From contig DASUHB010000038.1 in NCBI GenBank assembly GCA_036273715.1, positions 1 through 64,000 of the forward strand: 64,000 nt of DNA. Direction: 5' to 3'. Below, piece after piece: positions 16,117-24,159 of this stretch (positions are counted from its first letter, which is position 1; each line of letters begins with the position of its first letter). The position numbers were made by a program, and so were the translations under genes. This DNA is from Gemmatimonadaceae bacterium. Lineage in GTDB: Bacteria > Gemmatimonadota > Gemmatimonadetes > Gemmatimonadales > Gemmatimonadaceae. The notes beneath the pieces were generated by a model, which saw only the letters and a program-made list of their open reading frames with translations, made no database searches and was not told the origin of the DNA.

Positions 16117-17859
16117 ATGCCCACCGGCGCCGACTCCGTGGTCCGCGCGCTCGAGGACGAGGACGTCCCGTTCGCCTTCGGCATCCCCGGCACGCACACG
16201 ATCGAGCTGTACGACGCGCTGGCGAGGTCGTCGCGCGTCAAGCCGATTCTGGTCACCGATGAGCAGAGCGCGTCGTTCATGGCCGACGGCGTGTGGCGCG
16301 CGTCCGGGCGCCTCGGCTGCGCCGCGCTCGTCCCCGGTGCCGGCCTCACGCACGCGCTGAGCGGCATCGCCGAAGCGTTCCTCGATACCGTGCCCATGCT
16401 CGTGCTGGGCTGCGGCGTGCGGCGCGACATCGGCATGGCGTTTCAGCTGCACGACATCGATCAGGCGGCGCTGGTGCGGCCGGTGACCAAGAGCGTGCTG
16501 CGCCCGGAGCACGGCGCCGATCTCTATCGCACCGTGCGCGAGGCGTGTCGCATCGCGCGCGCGGGCGTGCCCGGGCCGGTGTTCGTCGAGGTGCCCGCCG
16601 AGCTCTACCTGCTCGCGCACGAGGGCGACGCCGCGCCGCCGTTGTCGTTAGGCGCCGCGCCGCCGCAGCCCGCGCTCGAGCTCGTGGAGCGCGCCGCCGC
16701 GATGCTCACCCGAGCGCGCCGGCCCCTGCTGTATCTCGGCTTCGGCGCGCGGGGCGCCAGGGTGGTCGCGCTCGCCGAGACGCTCGAGTCGCCCGTCGCG
16801 ACGACGCTGCACGGCAAGGGAGTGTTCCCCGAATCGCATCCCCTCTCATTGTGGCCGGGATTCGGCGACGCCGCGCCGCCGTTCGCGCGCTCCATCGCGC
16901 ACGAGTGCGATGCCACGCTGGCGATCGGCTGTCGCTTCGGCGAGGTCGCGACCGGCAGCTACGGCGCGGTCCCGCGGCGCCCGCTGATCCATGTCGACAT
17001 CGGCCAGTCGGCGCTCGAACGCAACATGGAGACCGACCTCGCCATCGTGTCGGATGCCGGCGCGTTTGTCGACGCGCTGCTCGCCCGCCTAACGCACCGC
17101 CCGATCGACGCCAGGATGCGTGCGGCGATCCGCGATGGACATGCCGCCGTCGAACGCGCGTGGCGCGAACAGGCGAGCGCCGCCGGCGTCACCCCGCACG
17201 CGCTGCTCGATGGCGTGCAGCGCCGATTCGGTCCGGCCACCACCTACACCACCGACAGCGGCAACGGAACCTTTCTCGCCATGGAGTGCCTGCGCCTCGA
17301 GCGCGCCGGACAGTTTCTGGCGCCGCTCGACTACTCGTGCATGGGCTACAGCGTGCCGGCGGCGATCGGTGCCAAGCTCGTGTGCCCGGAAACGCCCTGC
17401 GTGGCCCTGACCGGCGACGGCGCGTTCCTCATGACGGGGCTGGAGCTGCTCACGGCGGCCAGCCACGACGTGGGCATCGCCGTGATCGTGCTGCGGGACC
17501 ACGAGCTCGCACAGATCGCGCAGGTTCAGGCCATTGCGTTAGGCAGGAAGAGCGCCAGCCGCGTGCCCGACTACGACCTCGAGCAGCTGTGCGCCGGACT
17601 CGGCGTCCAGTACCTCCGCCTCGATCGCGATCTCGAAATCGCCGACGTGATCGATCAGGCAGCCGGGATCACGGAGCGCGGCGGTCCGGTTGTCGTCGAG
17701 GCCGCCATCGACTACGCGCACGCGACGTATTTCACGCGCGGCGTGGTGAAGACGAATTTCGGCCGGCTGCCGTGGAGCGACCGGCTCCGCTTCGTGCTGC
17801 GCGCACTCGGCCGCCGGATGACGGCCGGCGGCGGCAGCCGGCCACAGCCCGTTCGTTAG
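16117..17859 (+). CDS. Thiamine-diphosphate-dependent enzyme (acetolactate synthase-like)
   Basis: This 580-aa ThDP enzyme has the three-domain layout of acetolactate synthase/pyruvate oxidase relatives. The cofactor-activating Glu is in VTDEQSASFMADG near residue 50. The central Rossmann-like domain spans about 190-320. The metal/diphosphate motif starts at LTGDGAFLMTGLELLTAA, but the usual closing NN is replaced by RD in VLRDHELAQI. The substrate is unknown. It lies 45 nt after the M16 pair in the same direction and may be cotranscribed. Its TAG lies in a GTTAGGC that also carries the stop of the convergent peptidase gene. Confidence 0.85.
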   Translation: MPTGADSVVRALEDEDVPFAFGIPGTHTIELYDALARSSRVKPILVTDEQSASFMADGVWRASGRLGCAALVPGAGLTHALSGIAEAFLDTVPMLVLGCGVRRDIGMAFQLHDIDQAALVRPVTKSVLRPEHGADLYRTVREACRIARAGVPGPVFVEVPAELYLLAHEGDAAPPLSLGAAPPQPALELVERAAAMLTRARRPLLYLGFGARGARVVALAETLESPVATTLHGKGVFPESHPLSLWPGFGDAAPPFARSIAHECDATLAIGCRFGEVATGSYGAVPRRPLIHVDIGQSALERNMETDLAIVSDAGAFVDALLARLTHRPIDARMRAAIRDGHAAVERAWREQASAAGVTPHALLDGVQRRFGPATTYTTDSGNGTFLAMECLRLERAGQFLAPLDYSCMGYSVPAAIGAKLVCPETPCVALTGDGAFLMTGLELLTAASHDVGIAVIVLRDHELAQIAQVQAIALGRKSASRVPDYDLEQLCAGLGVQYLRLDRDLEIADVIDQAAGITERGGPVVVEAAIDYAHATYFTRGVVKTNFGRLPWSDRLRFVLRALGRRMTAGGGSRPQPVR

Positions 17860-19157
17860 GCGGCGGGGCCGAACGGCTGTTCGAGCGACGGGCTGCGCGG
17901 GGTCAGGAGCTCGGCGCCGTCGGCGGTGATGTGCATGTCGTCCTCGATGCGCACGCCGAACTTGCCCGGGATGTAAATCCCCGGCTCATCGCTGAACATC
18001 ATGTTCGGCTGCATGGCGAGCGTGTTGCCGCGGACGAGATAGGGCCACTCGTGTCCGTCCATGCCCATGCCGTGGCCTAACCGGTGGCCGAAGTACGTGT
18101 AGTCCGGACCGTATCCCGCATCGACGATCACCTTGCGCGCCGCGGCGTCGACGGCCTGACACTCGAGGCCGGGCCGCGCCGCGTGCAGCGCCGCCGTCTG
18201 TGCGCGATACACGATGTCGAACACGCGCTTCATGTCATCCGTCGGCGCGCCGAGCACGAACGTGCGCGTGATGTCCGACACGTAGCCCTCCACTTTGCAA
18301 CCGCCGTCGATCATGACGATGGTGCCGTCGCGGATCGTCTGCGGCGTTCGCGAGCCGTGCGGCAGCGCCGAATATTCGCCGACCTGCACCGACGCTTCGC
18401 CGTCGAAACCCTGCCGGCGATGCGCCGCGGCGATCATCGTGCTCACATCCTCCTGCGTCATGCCTTCCCGGATCGATTGCCACGCCGCGTGGTACGCGCG
18501 GAGCGTGACCGCCGCGGCGAGCCGCATCAGCGCGACCTCGTGATCGGTCTTCACCATGCGGCAGCCGGCCGTGACCGGCGTCGCGCTGGCGAGCGTCATG
18601 GCCGGCAGCGCGTGCGCCGCGCCGTCGCTGAAGACGTAGCGCACCGTCTCTTCGATGCCTAACCGACCGGTGGCGAGTCCGCGCGACTGCAGCCCCTGCG
18701 CGACGAGCGCGTACGGACTCTCGTGCTCCTGCCACGTCATCACGTCGGTCCCCGTATCGAGCGGACCGGCCGCCACTTGCTCCATGGCGCGCGCGTGCTC
18801 GAACGCCGGCGTCACGAGAAGCGGCTTGCCGCGCACGGGCAGCACGACCGCCAACAACCGCTCGCTCAGTCCCCATTGGATGCCCGTGAAGTAGTCGAGC
18901 GACGTGCCGCCCGTGAGCATCATCGCGTTCAGCTCGTTGTCCCGCATGAGGCCGCGCGCGTTCTCGATGCGAGCGCGACGCTCGTCCACCGTGATCGGTT
19001 GGGCGCGAGCCGTCATCGATGTGAGCGCGGCAATCGCCGGCGGCAGCGCGGCGTCGCCATCGGCAGGCGCGGGTTCCGTGCGCGCTGCGGCCGAATGACA
19101 CGCCGTACCGGCGACGGCTAACGCAGAGACACCGAGGAATTTCCGTCTCGACACCAT
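17856..19157 (-). CDS. Exported M24 (Xaa-Pro) aminopeptidase, Tat signal
   Basis: This 433-aa M24 metallopeptidase starts MVSRRKFLGVSALAVAGTAC, a twin-arginine signal followed by a Cys that could be lipidated. The C-terminal pita-bread domain carries all five dinuclear-metal ligands: MIDGGCKVEGYVSDITRTF (two Asp), GHRLGHGMGMDG (His), SDEPGIYIPG (Glu) and GVRIEDDMHI (Glu). It removes N-terminal residues before proline, presumably from peptides in the periplasm. It is monocistronic as far as visible, with convergent stops overlapping the ThDP enzyme gene. Confidence 0.92.
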   Translation of the reverse strand: MVSRRKFLGVSALAVAGTACHSAAARTEPAPADGDAALPPAIAALTSMTARAQPITVDERRARIENARGLMRDNELNAMMLTGGTSLDYFTGIQWGLSERLLAVVLPVRGKPLLVTPAFEHARAMEQVAAGPLDTGTDVMTWQEHESPYALVAQGLQSRGLATGRLGIEETVRYVFSDGAAHALPAMTLASATPVTAGCRMVKTDHEVALMRLAAAVTLRAYHAAWQSIREGMTQEDVSTMIAAAHRRQGFDGEASVQVGEYSALPHGSRTPQTIRDGTIVMIDGGCKVEGYVSDITRTFVLGAPTDDMKRVFDIVYRAQTAALHAARPGLECQAVDAAARKVIVDAGYGPDYTYFGHRLGHGMGMDGHEWPYLVRGNTLAMQPNMMFSDEPGIYIPGKFGVRIEDDMHITADGAELLTPRSPSLEQPFGPAA

Positions 19158-19277
19158 GACGTCCTCCGCAGAGAGGCGTCGCGGCGCGCACCCGGAGGAG
19201 AGGTCCGGCGCGCGCCGCGATTTCGCGACGCGGCCGGTAAGTTGATGTCGAGGACGCCCGCGCGGAAGACCGCCGAC

Positions 19278-20078
19278 CTACCGCTGCGCGCCGGCCAGGA
19301 TCTGGCTGAACAGGTCGATCGCCCGCGGATCCCCGCTCTGGCCGAGCCAGAAGAGCGCCTTGCCTCGGAGCATCGGATCGCGATTCGTGCGCGCGACCGA
19401 AATCAGAGCCGGCACACTCTCGTCGCGCGGTTGCTGTGACAGCGCGAAGATCGCCTCACCGCGCACTTCTTCGTCGTCCGATGGCGTCTCGTCGCCGCGA
19501 TCGCCGAACAAGGTGGTCCCCTTGATGCGCGCCGCGGCGGCTTGGCCTAACCAGAAGGCGGCGTCCTGCCGCGTCTCGTGCGAGTGCGCGTCGCGCGCGA
19601 CCTCGGCGAGGGCGGGCCAGGGCGCGGCGCTGTCGGCGAGGATGGCACCGACTACCGCACCATTGCCGACGGTGTGCGCCGCGTCGCGAGCGAGCGCGAG
19701 CAGATACGTTGCCGCTTCCGGCGCCGAGACGGTACCGAGGTCGTGGACGCCGGCACTGCTATCGTTGCCGCCGATGAAGCTGCTCACCCGTTCGATGGCG
19801 CCGTTCGTCTTTTTGAGCACCACACGCACCGGGCCCGGCTGACATCGGCGGCGCCAGCCGCCACTGCCGTCGGACCACCCGCCGTCGCCGAGCATCATGC
19901 GGTCGCCGCCGGCGATCATGCCGCGTCCGTCGCCGCACACGCCGGGTCGCGAGGCGAATCGAAGTTGGATGAGCCCGTCTCCGGCGCCGCTCACCCGCTG
20001 CGCGATCGATTGCGCCGGCGCGTGCCCGGCGCCTAACGCCACCGCGGCAGCCGCGGCCAGCATGTGTCGATACCGCAT
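19278..20078 (-). CDS. Secreted HEAT-repeat protein, shortest of three paralogues
   Basis: This 266-aa protein has a signal peptide (cleavage near PAQ, residue 23). Residues 25-120 share an uncharacterised domain with the next gene: RFASRPGVCGDGRG, a second Cys in RCQPGPVRVVL, then VHDLGTVSAPEAATYLLALA. Three HEAT-like units follow, with the repeat core AxFWLGQ alternating with AIFALSQ. It is probably a periplasmic scaffold or peptide-binding solenoid. It is the last gene of the sigma/anti-sigma/HEAT operon and begins 8 nt after its neighbour ends. The function is unknown. Confidence 0.82.
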   Translation of the reverse strand: MRYRHMLAAAAAVALGAGHAPAQSIAQRVSGAGDGLIQLRFASRPGVCGDGRGMIAGGDRMMLGDGGWSDGSGGWRRRCQPGPVRVVLKKTNGAIERVSSFIGGNDSSAGVHDLGTVSAPEAATYLLALARDAAHTVGNGAVVGAILADSAAPWPALAEVARDAHSHETRQDAAFWLGQAAAARIKGTTLFGDRGDETPSDDEEVRGEAIFALSQQPRDESVPALISVARTNRDPMLRGKALFWLGQSGDPRAIDLFSQILAGAQR

Positions 20079-20086
20079 GGGGCGCC

Positions 20087-21349
20087 TCAGTGCTCGAGGA
20101 TGTCGGTCAGGAACTTGGCCACGCGCGGATCGTTCTTCTGGCCTAACCAGAACATCGCCTGCTTGCGCAGGTCGTGATCGGGATCCGAGCGCGCGATGCG
20201 CATGAGCGCGTCGGTCGCCAGGGAATCGTCGCGCTGGGACAGCACGAAAATCACCTGGCGCCGCATGGCATCGCCCTGCAGCCGATCGTACAGGGCGCTG
20301 AGCTCGGAGGTCGTGAGCGCGTCGCTCTGTCCTGCCCAGAACAACGCGCGTTTGCGCAGGTCCACGGGCCGCGCGCTGTCCGTGACAATGCCGGACAACC
20401 AGGCCTTGGCGTCCGCGCCGCCGTGCTGCGCCACCCCCATGAGCACGCGGTCCTGCAGCTTGGTGCTGCCTAACGAATCGAACTGGCGTCGCAGAAAGGC
20501 CTGATCCTCCGGCGCGTCGTGCTGGCCGAGGACGAACACCGCCTGGCCTTTCACCTCGTCCGGGACGTCGCCGTTGGTCACCAGCTCGCGCAGCGTCTGG
20601 CTCGCCCGGGGATCGTCGCTCTGGCCTAACCAGAACGTCGCCTTGGCCGCCAGCCAGGGCTCGGCGCTCGACCGGGCGACCCGGATGAGGGCCGGGATGC
20701 CGGCGCCATCCGGCAGCTGCGACAGGACGAAGACCGCCTGCTCGCGCAGCCGCCGGTCGTCGGTGGAATCGCCGGCGATGCGCTGTACCGCGGCGCTCAC
20801 GTTGCCTTCGTCCACCTCGCCGGCCCAGAACAGCGCGCTTTTCCGCACTTCGATCGGCCGAGCGCGCTCGTTCGCCAACGCCAGCAGCTCGGGGGCGACC
20901 GTGCTCGAATCCGCGAGCGCCGCCGGCGTCACGGCTTCACGCGCCACGGGCACGTCGGCGGTGCGGGCGAGCGACAGAAAGTACTGGACCGCATCACGGT
21001 CGCCGACGGCGCCGAGGTCCGTTAGGCCCTGGATCGGCCGGTGCCGCGTCCCGACGAGCGTATGGATGGCCTGCACCGACCCATCGTGCACCGTGAGGCG
21101 CACACGCACCGGCCCCGGCTCGCAATTCCAGTCGGTGCGGTCATCGGATCGCTCCGGGCGGCGGAAGGACATCGACCCTTCCCCGTCGCCGCACACTCCC
21201 GGGCGGGATGCGAACCGGATCTCCACATCGCCCGATGCGCCACGGAGCCGGTCGGCGATGGACTGCGCACGCGCCGTCGGCACGCCGAGCAGCACGAGTG
21301 CGGCCGCCCCGACCCAGGCCGCGCGCGTCACCCGATCAAATGGAATCAT
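20087..21349 (-). CDS. Secreted HEAT-repeat protein, second paralogue
   Basis: This 420-aa protein has a signal peptide ending near ARAQ (residue 29). Residues 30-140 hold the conserved domain with RFASRPGVCGDGEGS and NCEPGPVRVRL, whose two cysteines could form a disulfide. About eight HEAT-like units of ~31 residues follow. Cores alternate FWAGQ/FWLGQ and FVLSQ, so the true period may be a two-unit pair. Its ATG lies inside the last codons of the upstream HEAT gene (14-nt overlap), which makes coupled expression likely. Its partner is unknown. Confidence 0.82.
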   Translation of the reverse strand: MIPFDRVTRAAWVGAAALVLLGVPTARAQSIADRLRGASGDVEIRFASRPGVCGDGEGSMSFRRPERSDDRTDWNCEPGPVRVRLTVHDGSVQAIHTLVGTRHRPIQGLTDLGAVGDRDAVQYFLSLARTADVPVAREAVTPAALADSSTVAPELLALANERARPIEVRKSALFWAGEVDEGNVSAAVQRIAGDSTDDRRLREQAVFVLSQLPDGAGIPALIRVARSSAEPWLAAKATFWLGQSDDPRASQTLRELVTNGDVPDEVKGQAVFVLGQHDAPEDQAFLRRQFDSLGSTKLQDRVLMGVAQHGGADAKAWLSGIVTDSARPVDLRKRALFWAGQSDALTTSELSALYDRLQGDAMRRQVIFVLSQRDDSLATDALMRIARSDPDHDLRKQAMFWLGQKNDPRVAKFLTDILEH

Positions 21350-22709
21350 TGTTGATCAGCTCCTCGAGAAGTTTGCGGACGCGCGGATCATCGCGTTGGC
21401 CTAACCAGAAGATGGCCTTCTTGCGCAGCTCGACGTTGCGGTCGTGGCGCGCGATGTCGATCAGCTTGTCGGTCGCTTCACGTTCATCGCGCTGCGACAG
21501 CACGAAAATCACCTGCTCCTTGAGCGGCTCGTCGGTCATGCGGTCGTACATCGCCGACAGATCGGCGATGGGCACGCCACCCTGTCCGGCCCAGAACAGC
21601 GCCTTCTTACGGACTTCGATGTCCTGGTGCGGATCATCCGCGACGTTGATCAGCCAGCGCCGGTTGTCCGGATCGTCGCTCTGCGCGATCGACTGAATGA
21701 CCTGTGCCTCGAGGTCCGCGCTGTGAAGCGTCGGGAAGACGTCGCGCAGGTAGGCGAAGTCGCTCGCGTTGGCGCGATAGTGGCCCAGAGCGAAAATCGC
21801 GCGCGACTTCACGTCTTCCGACGTGGATGGCGACGTGATGACATCGCGCAGAATCTTGCCCGCGCGCTCGCCGCTGTGCTGCGACAGCGCGAAGATCGCC
21901 TTGTCCTGCAGATCCTCGTCCTTGGTCGACGTGAGAATCGAGTCGAGCAGCGACACGGACCGGTCGCCCGACACCTGGCCGAGCCAGAACACGGCGCTCT
22001 GGCGCACGTCCGACGACGGATCGCCGCGCGCTACGCCTAACAGAATGTCCGCGCTCTGGTCGTCCTGCTTCTGCGCGACGATGAACACCGCCTTTTTCCG
22101 CAGCGCTTCCGAGCACGCGTCCCGCCGGGCGAGCACTTTGCGCAGCACGGGCAGCGCCTCCTGCGCATCCATCTGCATCAGCGCGTTGAGCGCCGCCACG
22201 CGCATGTCATCGTCTTCGTTCGGGCAGCCGTGCGCGGCGCTGTCCGCCTGCCGCGCCACTTCCTGGCCCGCGTTGGGATCGCCGTGCTGCGCCAGCACCC
22301 CATTGATCCGCGCCGTGAGCGCAGCCGCGTCGCCGTGTGTGGCGGCGGCGGGATACCTGGATCGTTGGGCAGCGAGCGCATCGAGTGCCGCGCGGAGATC
22401 GCCGGATCCGCCGCGGCGGTAGAGCGAGAACGCCTGCCAGTAGAGCGCGTCGCCCGCGTAGCGCGACGACGGATACGCCTCGGCGATCCGGCGGAAGACC
22501 GCGGCGGCCCGGCGATAGTCGCCGTCGTTCATGGCCTTCCGCGCGACCCGGTAGAGCGAGTCGGCGGAGTCGCCGGGGAACATCGCCGCCGGCGCCTGCG
22601 TCGCGAACCGTTCCGGCGCCGGCGCCGGTTTCGCGTTAGGCGCTGACGCCGGTTGGCGCGGCGCGCCCATCAGCAGGACGAACGACAACACCATCAAGAA
22701 GGTCGGCAT
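21336..22709 (-). CDS. Secreted TPR/HEAT-repeat protein, third paralogue
   Basis: This 457-aa protein has an N-terminal hydrophobic signal (MPTFLMVLSFVLLMGAP), a Pro/Ala linker and a TPR-like unit resembling the YbgF/CpoB repeat (SLYRVARKAMNDGDYRRAA, then YPSSRYAGDALYW). About nine HEAT units cover residues 165-457. Repeat cores such as RKKAIFWLGQRDDPRVRKL are closely related to the two downstream proteins, but it lacks their VCGDG domain. It starts 11 nt after the anti-sigma gene. A role in assembling an envelope complex or sensing its state for the sigma factor is inference. Confidence 0.82.
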   Translation of the reverse strand: MPTFLMVLSFVLLMGAPRQPASAPNAKPAPAPERFATQAPAAMFPGDSADSLYRVARKAMNDGDYRRAAAVFRRIAEAYPSSRYAGDALYWQAFSLYRRGGSGDLRAALDALAAQRSRYPAAATHGDAAALTARINGVLAQHGDPNAGQEVARQADSAAHGCPNEDDDMRVAALNALMQMDAQEALPVLRKVLARRDACSEALRKKAVFIVAQKQDDQSADILLGVARGDPSSDVRQSAVFWLGQVSGDRSVSLLDSILTSTKDEDLQDKAIFALSQHSGERAGKILRDVITSPSTSEDVKSRAIFALGHYRANASDFAYLRDVFPTLHSADLEAQVIQSIAQSDDPDNRRWLINVADDPHQDIEVRKKALFWAGQGGVPIADLSAMYDRMTDEPLKEQVIFVLSQRDEREATDKLIDIARHDRNVELRKKAIFWLGQRDDPRVRKLLEELINNDSI

Positions 22710-22720
22710 CGAGATTCTCC

Positions 22721-23449
22721 TCAGGAGCCAGTCGTGACGACGACATTCCCGGGGGGCGTCGCGTCGCGAAGTCGGGTCATCATGTTTTGGCTGCGGACCG
22801 CTTGTTCGATGATCTCGAGCTCATCGCGTTGCGAATCCGGTTGGGACGTGAGTTGGGCGATCTGTGCGAGCACCACTTCCAGATCGCTCAGCAGCGTGCG
22901 CGTGCGTGGATCGCGCGCCCGCGGGGAATCGAGCAGGAGCCGCGTCGTCGTGAGGAGATCGCCGGCCCATGCACCGATCTGCGGGTCGAGGTCGCCGTGC
23001 GCGGACTCCGTGTTGAACGTGGTGAGCAACGCTTCGGCGCGGCCGAGGTGATCGGCGGCCGCCGCGTCGAAGGTCACCGATGCGGGTCCGCCCGATGCCG
23101 GCGCCCTGCGGGCGTTCGCCGCGTGCGGCGCGGGCGCCGGTCCGAGCGGTGCGGCCGGCACCGGCGCCGCCGGCGACGCAGCCGGCCCCAGCGCGATGGC
23201 CGCCGGCGCGCCGCCCGGCGCGCCCCTCCGGCCCGCGATCCAGGTGCCCAACGCGATGCCTAACAGAAGCGTGGCGGCCAGCGCCGTGGCGCCGAGCCAC
23301 CACCGCCGCCGCGGCGACACCGGCGCCAGCCGGCGCACCCGGCGCTCGGCGTCGATGCGGGCCCACATCGCCTCGCGCGGCGCCGGCGGGGGCTCGTGAT
23401 ACGAGCGCGCCGCACGCTGCAGGAATTCGTCGAACTTGTCGTCGCTCAT
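22721..23449 (-). CDS. Membrane-anchored anti-sigma factor
   Basis: This 242-aa protein overlaps the sigma factor gene by 4 nt (ATGA), the classic sigma/anti-sigma arrangement. The cytosolic N-terminus (about 1-55) begins MSDDKFDEFLQRAARSYHEP and would bind the sigma factor. A single membrane helix WWLGATALAATLLLGIALGT spans about 55-75, followed by a Pro/Ala-rich linker. The periplasmic part has a helical region (about 135-235) with DLEVVLAQIAQLTSQPDSQR. There is no zinc motif. The periplasmic domain presumably senses an envelope signal; the three secreted HEAT proteins downstream are candidate partners. Confidence 0.8.
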   Translation of the reverse strand: MSDDKFDEFLQRAARSYHEPPPAPREAMWARIDAERRVRRLAPVSPRRRWWLGATALAATLLLGIALGTWIAGRRGAPGGAPAAIALGPAASPAAPVPAAPLGPAPAPHAANARRAPASGGPASVTFDAAAADHLGRAEALLTTFNTESAHGDLDPQIGAWAGDLLTTTRLLLDSPRARDPRTRTLLSDLEVVLAQIAQLTSQPDSQRDELEIIEQAVRSQNMMTRLRDATPPGNVVVTTGS

Positions 23450-24030
23450 GCGGTCCATTCTCCGGCAAAATCCGAGAGCATCTCGCGCAGCCTGGCGCGC
23501 GCCCGTGAAAGCTGCGCCTTGGACGTCCCCGGCTGTATGCCTAACGCAGTACCGATCTCCTCGTGCGTGTATCCTTCCACGTCGTGCATCACGAACACCG
23601 CGCGAAACCCCGGCGCCAGCGCATCGATCGCCGCCGCCAGCCGCTGCTTGAGGTCCGGCTCCGACCGCCTGGCCGTCCACCCGTGGTTCCGCGCTTCATC
23701 CAGATCGGCCTCGCGGGTCCGGAACCGCTTCACCTTCCGCAGTCCATTCATCGAGACGGACAGCGCGATCGTGTGCAGCCACGTCCCGAAACTGGAGTCG
23801 CCGCGAAAGTCGCCTAACCGGGCGAACGCGCGGATGAACGTCTCCTGCGTGAAGTCCTGCGCGAGATCGTCGCTCCCCGCCAACCGGTACGCGAGCCGAT
23901 AGACACGGTCGACGTGCGCGTCGTACAGCGCGCGCTCGGCCGCGGGATCGCCGGCTCGGGCTCTGGTTAGGAGATCCGCTTCGTCCACCGAACCTCGGTC
24001 GCAAACAGTCGTGGGCGAACGCGATCCCAC
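23446..24030 (-). CDS. ECF RNA polymerase sigma factor of the HEAT operon
   Basis: This is a 194-aa ECF sigma factor. Region 2 has DDLAQDFTQETFIRAFARLGDF and the promoter-melting stretch TWLHTIALSVSMNGLRK. Region 4 has GYTHEEIGTALGIQPGTSKA, the DNA-recognition helix. The ATG at 24030 is the annotated start; a GTG at 23988 (VDEADLLTRARAGD) would begin exactly at the conserved domain and is equally likely. It heads the five-gene operon with the anti-sigma and three HEAT proteins. Confidence 0.9.
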   Translation of the reverse strand: MGSRSPTTVCDRGSVDEADLLTRARAGDPAAERALYDAHVDRVYRLAYRLAGSDDLAQDFTQETFIRAFARLGDFRGDSSFGTWLHTIALSVSMNGLRKVKRFRTREADLDEARNHGWTARRSEPDLKQRLAAAIDALAPGFRAVFVMHDVEGYTHEEIGTALGIQPGTSKAQLSRARARLREMLSDFAGEWTA

Positions 24031-24159
24031 GCAGTGACTTGTCCTTGGGACACGACCCGCGCGAGAAGGGTTGCGTGGTGCGCCGGCCCGACCCGTACCC
24101 GGCGGCCGCCGCCCGACCGGCCCTGTATTAGCCGGCGATTGCGAACCTCGGCCGGGCGG

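Noticed and set aside
16293-18080. Long plus-strand frame of 595 codons overlapping the ThDP enzyme
   Set aside because: It is the +1 shadow of a clearly recognisable ThDP gene, with Arg/Ala-dominated sequence and no motifs.
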